Assembly: GCA_019096065.1 (NCBI GenBank)
Contig: JAGUCH010000009.1
Span: forward strand, 3,606,001-3,670,000
Length of the DNA: 64,000 nucleotides
From: Paracyclopina nana
Lineage: Eukaryota; Arthropoda; Copepoda; Cyclopoida; Cyclopettidae
Direction of reading: 5' to 3'
Under the pieces are notes generated by a model that did not search any database, had not been told where the DNA came from, and was given only the letters and a program-made list of their open reading frames with translations. Made by a program: the position numbers and the translations under genes. This document shows positions 47,601-55,094 of the stretch, one piece after another (position 1 is the first letter of the stretch; each line of letters opens with the position of its first letter).

Positions 47601-50306
47601 ACCTCGACTAGTTTCTAGTAGCAAGTTCTTCTATCGCTACCCGCGGGCGCGCGTGTCATCCTCGGGGGGTCTATACGAACCTCCTACAACTATATGCTAT
47701 GTTGTAGCATACACAACTCGCATAAATGGGTTTTACCTCCTGCTTCTTTAGGAGGCTTTGAGCGGCCACTTTTCTTTCTGGAAAACGAGACTGACCTCAA
47801 GGTTCCGGCTTATGATTGGTATGGCTACTATGGCCACAAGAGGAAGTTGAGTAACTACGAGACTGTGATGAGGAAGGAGTACGCAAAGTGGTCTTACTCC
47901 AAAAGAGTTTCCGCAGCCATAAAAACTGAAGTGGAGAAATGTAGGAGACAAGCAGCCATTTTCGACCTTTCTTCCTTTGGCAAGGTACGTGAGTCACGAG
48001 TTGAGCTTCTTCAACTTATAAAGATGGATGGCAGGCAATTAAAAAAGTGGAGGAAGCTCCTTGGAATCTCAGCAAAAAGCTACCAGGCTTCCTTCCAAAA
48101 CTGAAATATTTATGACTTGCTACTACTGAACTGGCTACAGCTCGGCAATTTTTTAGCCAGCTTACTAGCTGTTGCTTCAACTAGCTTTCTATGTTCCCAA
48201 AACAGTTTATGCCCTGTTCATGTATTAAGAATGCCTCAAGGTATGGAAAAAATTGTCATAAGAAAAAGTGAATCTGTTGCTGACTGCCACTCTACGAGTT
48301 CAGCCTGGGGCCGAGCAGCGTTTTTAATGGCAATTTTTGCTATTTTGTCTCATGGTTTTCAGCATATTTCAAAACAAACTAGCTTTCTTAATGTTTCTTT
48401 CATAAAAGATGAAATTTAACTTTTGATTTTGCTCAATAGGACAGAAATGTGGAGCTCTTAATAGCCAAAATTAGATTTGTTTACTGTCAGGTTGACTTAA
48501 AGTCGATCTGATTTTTTTAGCATCAGCTGGCGCTTGTCACAAGACAGTTTTTCTCCTTTTCTGAAGGTGTTTTTCGTGCATTTTCCTAAGGAGTTTGGGG
48601 CGTACATGAACAGGACATTAAAGTTACAATAAAAAAACAGCTTTTGTAAAGAGACAAATAATCTCAGCTAAAAACGTTAAAAAAGTTTTTTTAAGTCAAA
48701 AAGGCTACGTCTTGTCGAGTTGTCTTATGACACAATAAAGGCTATTTTTCAAATAACACCTTTTACGTCGGCCAAGCTTATTTGGCTTTTAGACGGTGTT
48801 TTAGCAAAAAACTATTTCGCTGACGGCTGTTTTGGGCAAATTGGAAGCTAGTAAAGTAACACAATTTGGGTGTGCAAAAAAGGCTCTCTGTTCAGATCAA
48901 AGTTTTGGGAGATGATGCATTGAAGGCTTTGGAGAGGCTTTGCTCAGCTCCTATGGACAATCCGATTGGAAACTGCGCATACAGCCTCATGCTGAATGAG
49001 GCTGGGGGAATTGAAGCTGACATCACCGTGACTAGAATATCCGATAAGGAGTTTTACATTGTCACTGGGGCAGCTTTCACTCAATATTTGTTGGCACGAT
49101 TGCCGACGGAAAGAGGTCAAGCTCAAATTCCCCAAGGTCTCTGTTCAAGATGTCACCGATCAATTTGCAATTGTCAGCTTGCAAGGGCCTCTCAGCAAAG
49201 ACATATTGGCTCCAATTTTGGATGATTATGACCTTAATAGCCTCGGTTTCTCCAAGTGCGAGCCACTTCTCATCAAGTGCACGAATGGAAGAGTTCACAG
49301 AGCTAAGTAAGTAACATTGTTTTGCCACCTTTCCTGAAAAAATGGCCTTATATAGTTTAGGAGCTGAAATCCACTTTCTGGCAGTTTTGACTTTAGTTTT
49401 GACTTTTGCTTCAATAGTTAATTTCAAATAAGCCCAAACAATGCACACATCCTTTGCTATATTGGTAAGCCTTGAGGCACTCTTATGCACTTGTGGTTGC
49501 ACAGTTTGCCATTGGGCCCAATATGAAATCTCTTTGACAGTGAGCCTATTTTTATCAATGTTTGTTGCCACAAAGGTGCACAGCTTCCTTGCGGTCAGCA
49601 GCGAAACAAAGAAATGTGCATTTTTCAGCCCGAGTGCCCACGATCCAACTTTATCACTCATTTTCAGAGATATTTCTGCAATAAAACTCCCTTTGAATGC
49701 TACGGCTGAATCAATCATTCTTTTTGCGCTTACAGCATTCTGAGGCTTTCTTATGTGGGCGAATTGGGCTTCGAAATTCATGTGGAGGCTGGGGAAAAAG
49801 CTGTGGACATTTACGATACATTGATGGCCTCTGGCGACGTGACCTTGGCAGGTTTTGAGGCGCTCAACTCGATGAGCTTAGAAAAAGGCCACCGACTTTG
49901 GCACGCAGATATTGAAACGACTGACCTACCAGTTGAGGCTGGCCTTCTCTTCGCATGTCGAGGCTCGGCTGACTTTGAAGGCAAGGCCAAACTGGCCTTG
50001 CAGCCTCAAAAACGGCTGGTGACCTTCACTGTCGATCCCCATGTGCCTCTTAACGGAAATGAGCCGATTTACCGTAACGGTGAAGTTGTTGGCTATCTCA
50101 GGAGGGGCGGATTCGGATACACCATCAACAGAGGCCTAGGAACTGGATATGTGGCCTTGACGGCCAAGGCCAAGGCCCAAAGTGTGAGAGACTTTGTGCT
50201 TGAAGGCAGTTATGAAATCGATGTGATGGGAACCAAGTTCAAGGCGCAGCCATCTCTGGAGCCAGTGTACGACGCAAAAAGAGCCAAAATGAGGGTTTTG
50301 CAGTGA
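32685..50306 (+). CDS. SARDH: Sarcosine dehydrogenase, mitochondrial (one apparent frameshift)
   Basis: Ten exons: 32685-32854, 32923-33123, 33196-33341, 35579-35709, 35779-35955, 36017-36250, 36305-36614, 47752-47984, 48896-49306 and 49736-50306, about 860 aa. The FAD-binding fold shows [12 protein letters not shown] (27-38). GTSWH supplies the histidine (65) that links FAD covalently in this family. A DAO-type oxidoreductase domain ([20 protein letters not shown]) is followed by the tetrahydrofolate-binding aminomethyltransferase-like region ([25 protein letters not shown]). The enzyme oxidises sarcosine to glycine and passes the one-carbon unit to folate in mitochondria. Dimethylglycine dehydrogenase is the alternative; FERP and overall order favour SARDH. 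Exon 9 changes frame by one base near 49110-49112. Intron 3 hosts another gene and intron 7 a retroelement. Start chosen for the short presequence-like N-terminus. Confidence 0.88.
33625..33630 (-). terminator. Polyadenylation signal of the nested ShKT gene
   Basis: AATAAA on the minus strand, 69 nt beyond the stop codon at 33699-33701. Confidence 0.5.
33699..34474 (-). CDS. Secreted Thr-rich protein with ShKT-like domain, nested in SARDH intron 3
   Basis: Three exons on the opposite strand to the host gene: 34474-34423, 34370-34104 and 34045-33699, in phase, 221 aa. Residues 1-17 form a signal peptide ([14 protein letters not shown]). Residues 18-107 are a mucin-like threonine tract with two copies of [16 protein letters not shown] and related variants, likely O-glycosylated. 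A six-cysteine module follows, spaced C-x8-C-x13-C-x15-C-x3-C-C-x-C with an extra adjacent cysteine, matching the ShKT pattern. The C-terminal ~60 residues are alanine/leucine/methionine-rich and probably helical. ShKT modules occur in secreted enzymes and cuticle or mucus proteins as well as in ion-channel blockers, so no toxicity is implied. A TATA box lies 57-65 nt upstream and an AATAAA 70 nt after the stop, so it looks like a complete unit with its own promoter. Confidence 0.7.
34531..34539 (-). promoter_or_regulatory. TATA box of the nested ShKT gene
   Basis: The minus strand reads GTATATAAA here, about 60 nt upstream of the start codon at 34474, leaving room for a short 5' UTR. Confidence 0.5.
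34566..35461. mobile_element. 896-bp inverted-repeat element, 9-bp duplication (Mutator-like)
   Basis: Both ends carry the same sequence of about 75 bp in opposite orientation: left GCTCTGTATAAATATAGATG and onward to GATGATCATCTTTGTCATC, right the reverse complement ending ATTTATACAGACCC. AAAAGGAAA flanks both sides (34557-34565 and 35462-35470). The motif CATCTATATTTG recurs at 34625, 34669, 34736, 35296, 35365 and, inverted, near 35390. An 8-9-bp duplication with long terminal repeats suggests a Mutator-type non-autonomous element. It has no coding capacity and lies in SARDH intron 3, just upstream of the nested ShKT gene. Confidence 0.75.
36850..37242 (+). repeat. ~390-bp repeat, copy A, SARDH intron 7
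   Basis: Begins CTGTTCATGTACGCCCCA and ends TTTTACATGAACA, so short terminal inverted repeats (CTGTTCATGTA) bound it. A second copy lies in reverse orientation at 48213-48612 in the next intron. Shared words include TGCTCGGCCC, AAAACACC and AATCAGATCGACTTTA. MITE-like; no coding capacity. Confidence 0.75.
37327..37522 (+). repeat. 5' LTR
   Basis: 196 bp, TGTAGCAGGAACGCGG to GAACCTCCTACA, with TGTAG/CTACA inverted ends. It contains AATAAA (near 37411). The base after it starts AGTTGGCTCGGTGC; TGG at 37526 could be the start of the tRNA primer-binding site, but I cannot name the tRNA. Confidence 0.95.
37523..39014 (+). other. Retroelement untranslated leader with internal duplication
   Basis: About 1.5 kb between the 5' LTR and gag. 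A block of ~92 bp starting CTTGTCCTCGGCTGAGGC at 37901 is repeated at 38007 (period about 106) with few differences. Frames of 269 codons (37633-38442, +) and 205 codons (37518-38135, -) are open here, but both cover the duplication, have arginine-rich or leucine-rich composition expected from GC-rich DNA, and match nothing I know. Confidence 0.6.
39015..40388 (+). CDS. gag: Retroelement gag polyprotein
   Basis: Intact frame of up to 457 aa; in-frame ATG codons at 39036 and 39039 are alternative starts. The N-terminal ~100 residues are glycine/proline-rich with a repeated [11 protein letters not shown] word. A long alanine/glutamate/arginine helix follows (about 115-165), then a capsid-like region ([29 protein letters not shown]). 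A single CCHC zinc knuckle, [14 protein letters not shown], sits at about residue 354. The tail is serine/lysine-rich. Gag packages the element RNA into particles. The protease frame is open across the gag stop codon, so pol expression by a change of frame or a fused precursor is likely. Unlike pol and env, gag is unbroken. Confidence 0.88.
   Translation: MYSTVDIMMLRSPKQRPSSADEDPDNLSDPGHLAGSRREEVEVLAPFGVGGAQGGNPLGVGGAQGGNPLGAQGGTRPRSGTPTGGSGGAAGGLPPPQLAGPNDAPPASGDMQAMMLQLLRGFEAQRNADLETRQREAELRQVEAEARRLEAEAAAARAGRKRKLEKFEDTEADKWLTFRLHVEATFLGSTASEATKKMEIKHAMVGVALRTVNEVDLRLGDEAFTFMHLLDAYKRFFVTATSSQVARIALETAQQKADEAIPQWHARLRSIFVRARPELAKEVETYPDLIRIFVTKMHRKDVVMGLAGHKFATMADALEAACQAECWMTIGQSKGRVAALHSSDADADITCFYCERKGHRRAECRALERDKRNNRYNPKINKWHKAASQLQQRSSSASGKWGSTQPSDRKRSSDSNQSSGKQSAGKRPKVNEISEAGPEAESEASGNTPAGNDPTRL
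40389..41235 (+). pseudogene. pol: Retroelement protease region (broken)
   Basis: The frame containing 40424-40810 encodes [20 protein letters not shown], a retropepsin-like active-site region (DSG). The family usually has a small residue after DSG or DTG; here it is asparagine. Downstream the reading moves to other frames (40698-40994, 41041-41235), each with short stretches that look like the protease C-terminus and the linker to reverse transcriptase, and a stop ends the last one at 41233-41235. The region cannot be expressed as one protein as it stands. Confidence 0.65.
41241..42920 (+). pseudogene. pol: Retroelement reverse transcriptase and RNase H (broken)
   Basis: Fingers and palm start in one frame (to 41843: [30 protein letters not shown] with the first catalytic aspartate, PFGLTNA). 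They continue in another from about 41841 ([12 protein letters not shown], the YxDD box; [15 protein letters not shown]). RNase H follows in the second frame: [33 protein letters not shown]. The frame change lies near 41830 and a second one near 42920. The motifs and order are those of Ty3/Gypsy polymerases, which copy the genomic RNA into DNA. Confidence 0.88.
42920..43865 (+). pseudogene. pol: Retroelement integrase (broken)
   Basis: An HHCC zinc domain ([10 protein letters not shown], then CLLCQKAK) is followed by the DDE core: LDYVGPF carries the first aspartate, HTDQGTHF the second, and [11 protein letters not shown] the glutamate. The first two lie in one frame up to 43494 and the third in another from about 43477, so a frame change falls inside the catalytic core. 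Another change lies near 43740-43860. Integrase inserts the DNA copy into the host genome; the 4-bp target duplication seen here is typical of this group. Confidence 0.88.
43866..44804 (+). CDS. Integrase C-terminus and proline-rich tail
   Basis: An open frame of 312 codons. The first ~75 residues ([33 protein letters not shown]) are the SH3-like end of a Gypsy integrase. The rest is proline/serine/acidic and of low complexity ([19 protein letters not shown]) without a recognisable domain; it could be a spacer or a separate short product. It ends 204 nt before the env-like gene. Confidence 0.6.
   Translation: MDKQAFSPGQKVWLFTPRVVRSISKKLQTFWTGPWTIEKRINELTYEISPDPSWPLTKKQVVSVDRLKRYIEPSDPQAETITSPPMENMDFDMPGDESAEHMHAPDPASDEQPSETTHSFEYAVAPTDREYGFPHAKDDPIPPFNDDPTIPEYDCTMFEHMSQDDNDTPPNEGEQQDQISPDDYGHNSPPPSPIPQPPPRKRRTAAEMLQEYSQQILGGQDKLAETSRSRTRSGDKQASRYEALLPLQQAPTAQALPETTRYLLPPLEPRPPPIRPSIPSTIPEVSRSQTSSSSSQGQNSSTSTPISDNVFD
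45009..47484 (+). pseudogene. env: Env-like glycoprotein of the retroelement (one frame change)
   Basis: A first frame (45009 to about 46395) opens with a signal peptide (hydrophobic residues 8-35). It encodes a cysteine-rich ectodomain with several N-glycosylation sites (NIT, NAT and others). The remainder lies in another frame (about 46387-47484): a transmembrane segment near [16 protein letters not shown], a second hydrophobic stretch, an acidic DDDDDDED run and a glutamine-rich coiled coil in the cytoplasmic tail. The position, size and topology are those of an envelope protein. The overall look recalls class III-like glycoproteins of chuvirus/mononegavirus type that arthropod LTR elements have captured, but I could not test that. 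It is interrupted once as given. Confidence 0.7.
47483..47491 (+). other. Polypurine tract of the retroelement
   Basis: AGGGGGAAG ends one base before the 3' LTR at 47493, the expected place for the plus-strand primer. Confidence 0.75.
47493..47688 (+). repeat. 3' LTR
   Basis: 196 bp, identical by eye to the 5' LTR over its whole length. It is followed by the ACTA target duplication and, 63 nt later, by SARDH exon 8. Confidence 0.95.
48213..48612 (-). repeat. ~400-bp repeat, copy B, SARDH intron 8
   Basis: Reverse-orientation relative of 36850-37242, with the same ends (CCTGTTCATGTA and TACATGAACAGG) and roughly four-fifths identity by eye. Together the two copies bracket exon 8 and the retroelement. 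No coding capacity. Confidence 0.75.
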
Positions 50307-51909
50307 GATACGCTTGAAAGCACCTGAGATACTTGGCAAAAGTTTATTTCCCCCTTTTCGTGCAAGAACTTCCTAATTGGTCCCTGCACTTGAGTGAGAG
50401 GCGAGATTTCAGGCCAAATAAATGAGATTTTTCTCCCTAGCTTTTTTGTACTGGCTGGTACGAGGTGCTCCTTGATGAATGATTTAGGAGGTTGAAACCC
50501 AGAGTTTCAGCTCTATAATGGTTCCAAGCACTTTTTGTTGAGAGCACGCGCGCAAGTTCCAAATCTACTGCTTAACTTTCCTTCATCATCTTCTTTCAGA
50601 ACTTTCTCTGCTTCTTTTCCACAAACTCTTTATTATGCTATGCTATATACACCTTTACCATGCAGCCCATCCCTAAAACATAAAATTGGATGATTGATGA
50701 TGGCTCTAATCCAGGCAGCTTGTCAGCTACTTGGACTTTTTTGAAGTTTTCAGCTAAATCCACAAAAAGTCTGAAACATGAAAACTTTTAAAATGATAAC
50801 CCCATTTTCCCCATCATTCAAATAAGTTCGTAGTTTTTGGGGTCTATTTGTAGCATTGTGTTTACACATTATCAAACCAAAAGTGAAAGCCTTTCTCAAA
50901 AACACTACTTTAGGCTATCCTGTCCAATCAGCATCAACTAAGAAAAGAAAATGGTCTTTTTAGACGATAGGAATGAAAATAGTGGCAGTAAACTGTGTGG
51001 GTGAAGCTAACGAAGGCTTTTTCTTCAACTGCGTGAATCTCACAAGCATTGCGTAGAAAGCTGCGTGAAAGGTGTAACAATACATATAGGAGATGAGCAT
51101 TAATGATATTTTGCCTGGCATGCTTTTCGAGCAATATCTTAATGCTCATACTAAGTAAGCATGCTTTCTTCCTGACAAATGAAGAAGTCTTTTTCTCGCA
51201 CCCCTTCTTCTAAGAGAGGACTGCAAGCCTTCTCAAGTGCGTCCGAGTGCTCTACAAGATAGTCCAAGGGTGCGTAAAAACTGAGGCAACACGTGCAACG
51301 AGTCTACTAATTGAATCAATCAATCAGGAGAAAACATTTGAACGAAATCTTCTACAAAATGCTTGCGGACATTTGGATGATCTACCCTATCAGTAAAACT
51401 TTGACCAGTTAATTATTATACCATAATATGCTACATTTTTTCTCTGTGAAATCCAGTCTGACAATTCTGAGTAAGAGGGTGTTCATCTATGCCTCGTTTC
51501 CTTAAAAATCTTACGACAGCCTTAAACAAAATGCTTAAGTTTTCGTACTTCTGATTAATCAAAACACTTCCAGCTCATATGACCAAAAAGGGTCGGAAAA
51601 GTGGTCTAATTGAAGCTATGAAAAATGAGTAAAAATGATCAGTTCTGAAATAGGAGGCTTAAGTAAAATGCAATTTAACGGAAGGAAAAAAATTCCTTGG
51701 TAGGTGAACACAGCATAAATCAAATTTTTTTGACGCGCGGACGAATGAATGGAGCTACCAATTTAGTGCTTCGATACTGATTCTTCTCGTTGGATTGGAT
51801 ATGCGTTGCACTGATGCTCGTGATTAATCATTTGATCTACTTCTACTTTTCTTGTTCCAAGTCATGATTCAATCTCGTTTTGCGTCAATCCAAGAGGAGA
51901 CTATTCAAG
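50307..51909. other. Intergenic between SARDH and the Transib element
   Basis: 1.6 kb with no supported coding frame or RNA gene. AT-rich unique sequence; no inverted-repeat element was noticed. Confidence 0.45.
50417..50422 (+). terminator. Polyadenylation signal of SARDH
   Basis: AATAAA 111 nt after the SARDH stop codon (50304-50306); the first canonical hexamer downstream. Confidence 0.5.
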
Positions 51910-51914
51910 GCCTG

Positions 51915-51946
51915 CACAGTGGGGCCGATTAGGCCTAAAAACTAGC
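51915..51946 (+). repeat. Transib left terminal inverted repeat
   Basis: Starts CACAGTGGGGCCGATTAGG and continues CCTAAAAACTAGC. The first seven bases equal the consensus RAG recombination-signal heptamer. A nine-base A-rich word (CCTAAAAAC) follows after 12 bp. Confidence 0.92.
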
Positions 51947-52389
51947 GTTCGAAAAAGTTCGCCAAATTGAGGTAGCCAAAAAAAGGCTTAATAATTATTA
52001 AATAATATCTCCCTATAATCTTCGTAAAATAACATCTTAAAGTTTTTTTTTAAAAATTCACACATTTTTTTTGAATTGTTTTGTACTTCGTTCTCTGTTT
52101 TGCAAAACGACGAGCAGCCAAAAAGGCTGGCGAAAGCGACGAAAACAACAAAATTTCAGACTTATTTTGGTTCCACAGGGATGGATGAAATGATGACCAT
52201 AGTTAAGCTCTGATAATAGGGTGAAAAAAATTTTAATGCAAATTTTGCGTCTGGTTGCGACAAAACGACTTATTTGCCAAAATGCTCTTGTTGAGGTTGC
52301 GTGATTTGGCAGAAAATCAAAATTGCGCTGCTGAGTCAAAACATCAACAAAGGCAAAAGTTTTGCAACAGACTGCTGAAGTTTTCATTG

Positions 52390-54679
52390 TCAGTTGCCAT
52401 CCTTGCCATCATCACCTTCTTTGTCTCCAAATTGAGTGTCAGAATCATCACTGGCATTACTTTCACTGCTGCTGCTTTCACCATCACTGTCGTCATCATT
52501 GTCGCCATCATTTGAGGGTAAGATTTCTTCATCACATAAATCGAGCACTTCTTTTGGAAGAGGTTTCCTCTGACGCATTTTTAGCTTCTTGGCTACAAGG
52601 AAACTTAAAACTTTGGGATCAGATTGGTCCATTGCTCTGTTGAAAACGTCCTCTGCTCTGCTTGACCATGAGGTTTGCCTTGCATGCTTGAGCTCAAAAG
52701 ATTTAATAACCTTGTTCATTGCCTCTGAACCTTCCTCGGACAGCATTCCACAAGTAATTGATGGAGGCAAAGCTGCCAAAATTTCTTCTCCGTGCACCAA
52801 TATTTTGTGTATGGATGGAGGTAGCTTGTACCATGAGCAATTTTTAAAGTAAATTGACAATATTTCTTTACATTTTGCTCCAAATTTCTTTGGAGACAAT
52901 TTGAGCTTGCTTGACATTCCAATCCAAATGATGTGCAGACCTTTTACAAGCTCAATAGGGACATTGCACACCTCAGCAAAGAATTCAGCATGTTCAAAGG
53001 CTCTTCTTGCATTATTGCCAGTATTTGAGGTTCCTGCTCCTCCATCACGCGGCTCTCCGATCCTAATGCCTGTCTTCTCCAGAAAAAGGTCATGAATTTT
53101 TTTTTCCATGTCCTTTCTTGATTTTTTGTTTTTCTCTCCACGACACTGCCACTTTTTAAATTCTTGATTGTATCCCATATTGAGAATGAACTCGTAGGCT
53201 CTGAGGCCAAAATGGAGAATGGAGAGGCACATTATGTTAAAGGCTTTTGGATCAATCACAAATATTGCTGAGGGGTCGGACATCTGACAAGGCCTTGCCA
53301 AACAAAAAGGACAGCTTTGGGAGCTCGGGTTATCCATCATTCCATTGACAATTTTTTGATCACAAAGTGACCAAAAACCTTTAAAGTGGATGTGAACGTT
53401 GGCTTTCCATTCAATGTCAACCAGGCCAGCAAGCTCTTTTTCCAGCCTTTCAATTTCAAAGTCTGAGTTCTCCCTATTTTCGGGCACAAACCAATAGCAG
53501 AGAGGTCGACAAGATAGCGGAGAATTGCACAGCCCATTGCTATAAATAATGACTTTTTTGTCATTTACTTCGGCAAGCATTTGTAGTGCAACCATTTGGC
53601 TAGCCAGCAAAGCTCCACTTGCAGCCAAAGAAGAGCAAATTTGGTTGTACTGGCCATGACCTCTGGAGCCATCCAATCCAAACTTGAAGTATAAGGTCAC
53701 CTTTACAGGGCCTTCTTTTGCCAATTCATCAAGCTGAGCTGCAATATCCTGGTCCTCTAAAATTCGAAAAGCTGTGTGCTCAAGTGTGGAGCTCATAGGA
53801 GCAAAAACGCGATCATCAAAAACCTTTATCCCAGGAGGCCTAAGCATCTTTTTTGCACCTTGGAGACGTTTGTAACTGCAATATGAAATAATTTATAGCT
53901 TATTTTCCATCTTCAGCCTATTTTTGCCTGTTCTTTTACCTAGGAACAACTTTCTTTTGGGCGTATTTGTTGACATCTTCTCTGTACTCATTATAGCCTT
54001 TTCTTGAATATGATCGATCAAAGAGAATTGACAAGGCCTCCTCAATGCTCATGGGTTGTATGATTGGCTGTTTAAGCACTCTTTTAAGCATTTTTCCTTT
54101 TCCAGGGTCAGATTGAAGCCTTTGAACAACAAATCCAGCAGCATGATGTCCCATTCTTCGAAAATTTTGAGCAGCAGCCATTATTACAGCTCCGTCGTGC
54201 TTCGCAGATTTGCGGACCTGTGCAGCACCTCTAAATTGCTGCGAGACAGACAAAGCACGAAACGAGGTCCTAAGTTTTTTCTTAGGAGGAGAGACTGGAG
54301 CGCTTGAGGAAGGCTGAGGAGCCCTACATTCATCAGCATTTGGCATCAAATCTTCTTCAATTGGAATCTGGTGGAAGCTGAAGGCAATCTCCCTCTCAAA
54401 AAAGTCATAGTGCTTTGTCAGCATCCTGCACTTGTTTCTCGAACACTTTCGCCAAAATTTTGTCACAGAGTTGGAAAAATAGTCAATAAATTTATCAATT
54501 TCTGTGAGCTCCTCGTCGCTGAAGTCCTGAGCTGTTTTGTCCAACTTCGAAAGTAGGCACATTTTCGCATTTTCCCGAAAAATTGCATCATTTGGTTTCG
54601 ACTCGTAATCAGAAAAAATGGCATTCAAGAGATCTCTCCTCGAAACAGACATTTTCGTTCGCCAATCAACAAGAGCCAA
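52390..54679 (-). CDS. Transib-family (RAG1-core-like) transposase
   Basis: Two exons, 54679-53940 and 53875-52390, with a 64-nt intron and matching phase give an unbroken 741-aa protein. The N-terminal ~250 residues are basic and without a clear domain; there is no RAG1-type RING finger. The catalytic part shows KFGLDGSRGHGQYNQ (aspartate 315, first acidic residue), SCRPLCYWF (369-376, aligned with the RAG1 region of the second acidic residue), a CPFC zinc pair (435, 438), a helical insert with FKKWQCRGEKN and GTSNTGNNARRAF, and CGMLSEEGSEAMNK (622-635) with the final glutamate. It ends in an aspartate/serine-rich tail. The enzyme should cut at the CACAGTG ends through hairpin intermediates and reinsert with 5-bp duplications; RAG1 of jawed vertebrates evolved from this group. 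A later start at the second methionine is possible. Confidence 0.9.
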
Positions 54680-55062
54680 CCAGATATATTTGAGAAAATG
54701 TTATACCGAACTTTCCCGCCACAATAATAGGAGTCAAAAGAAGTATGACAATATCGAAAGCTTTATTTCACTATGTTTTACTAACAAAGTGGCATGCAAA
54801 CGTATAAAAATACTGCAACACTTGAAAAAATACCTTTTCAATCTTCAATTTGTTGTTTATTTGCTTTTTGTTGATGTTTCTCAGCATTTTCTCAGCTTGA
54901 TTTGTTTTGATTCTTGAGCAGAATTTCATCGTTACCAGCTTTTTTGTCCAATTAGGTTACCAGATTGACAAAAAAATCAAAAAACGCCAAAAAATAGCGA
55001 AAAAAATAATTTTTCACCTTTTTAAGTGAATTTGAAGCTACAAGGGATGCGCGCTCTGTGAT

Positions 55063-55094
55063 GCTAGTTTTTAGGCTTAAACGGCCCCACTGTG
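55063..55094 (-). repeat. Transib right terminal inverted repeat
   Basis: Read inward from 55094 it starts CACAGTGGGGCCGTTTAAG and continues CCTAAAAACTAGC. It differs from the left end at two positions, both inside the 12-bp interval between heptamer and A-rich word. Confidence 0.92.

Larger units (their letters stand above)
37327..47688 (+). mobile_element. Complete Ty3/Gypsy-type LTR retroelement with env-like gene
   Basis: 10,362 bp from LTR to LTR, flanked by the 4-bp duplication ACTA (37323-37326 and 47689-47692). The order is LTR, 1.5-kb leader, gag, protease, reverse transcriptase, RNase H, integrase, env-like glycoprotein, polypurine tract, LTR. Reverse transcriptase upstream of integrase is the Ty3/Gypsy order. 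The 196-bp LTRs are identical by eye, so the insertion is recent, yet pol and env change frame several times. The element is clearly more GC-rich than the host sequence around it. It is inserted in SARDH intron 7 in the same orientation as that gene. Confidence 0.93.
51915..55094 (-). mobile_element. Complete Transib/RAG1-like DNA transposon
   Basis: 3,180 bp bounded by a 32-bp terminal inverted repeat with two mismatches and flanked by the 5-bp duplication GCCTG (51910-51914 and 55095-55099). Five-base, GC-rich duplications and CACAGTG-type ends are hallmarks of Transib elements and of RAG transposition. The only gene inside is an intact two-exon transposase on the minus strand. Nothing resembling RAG2 is present. 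The element sits inside the terminal repeat of an older MITE (GGCCTGGTTCACCTG). All parts required for mobility appear intact, so a recent insertion is likely. Confidence 0.93.

Noticed and set aside
47694..47760. Methionine frame starting at 47694 as a separate gene start
   Set aside because: It is intron sequence read in the frame of SARDH exon 8; exon 8 starts after the TTTAG acceptor at 47751.
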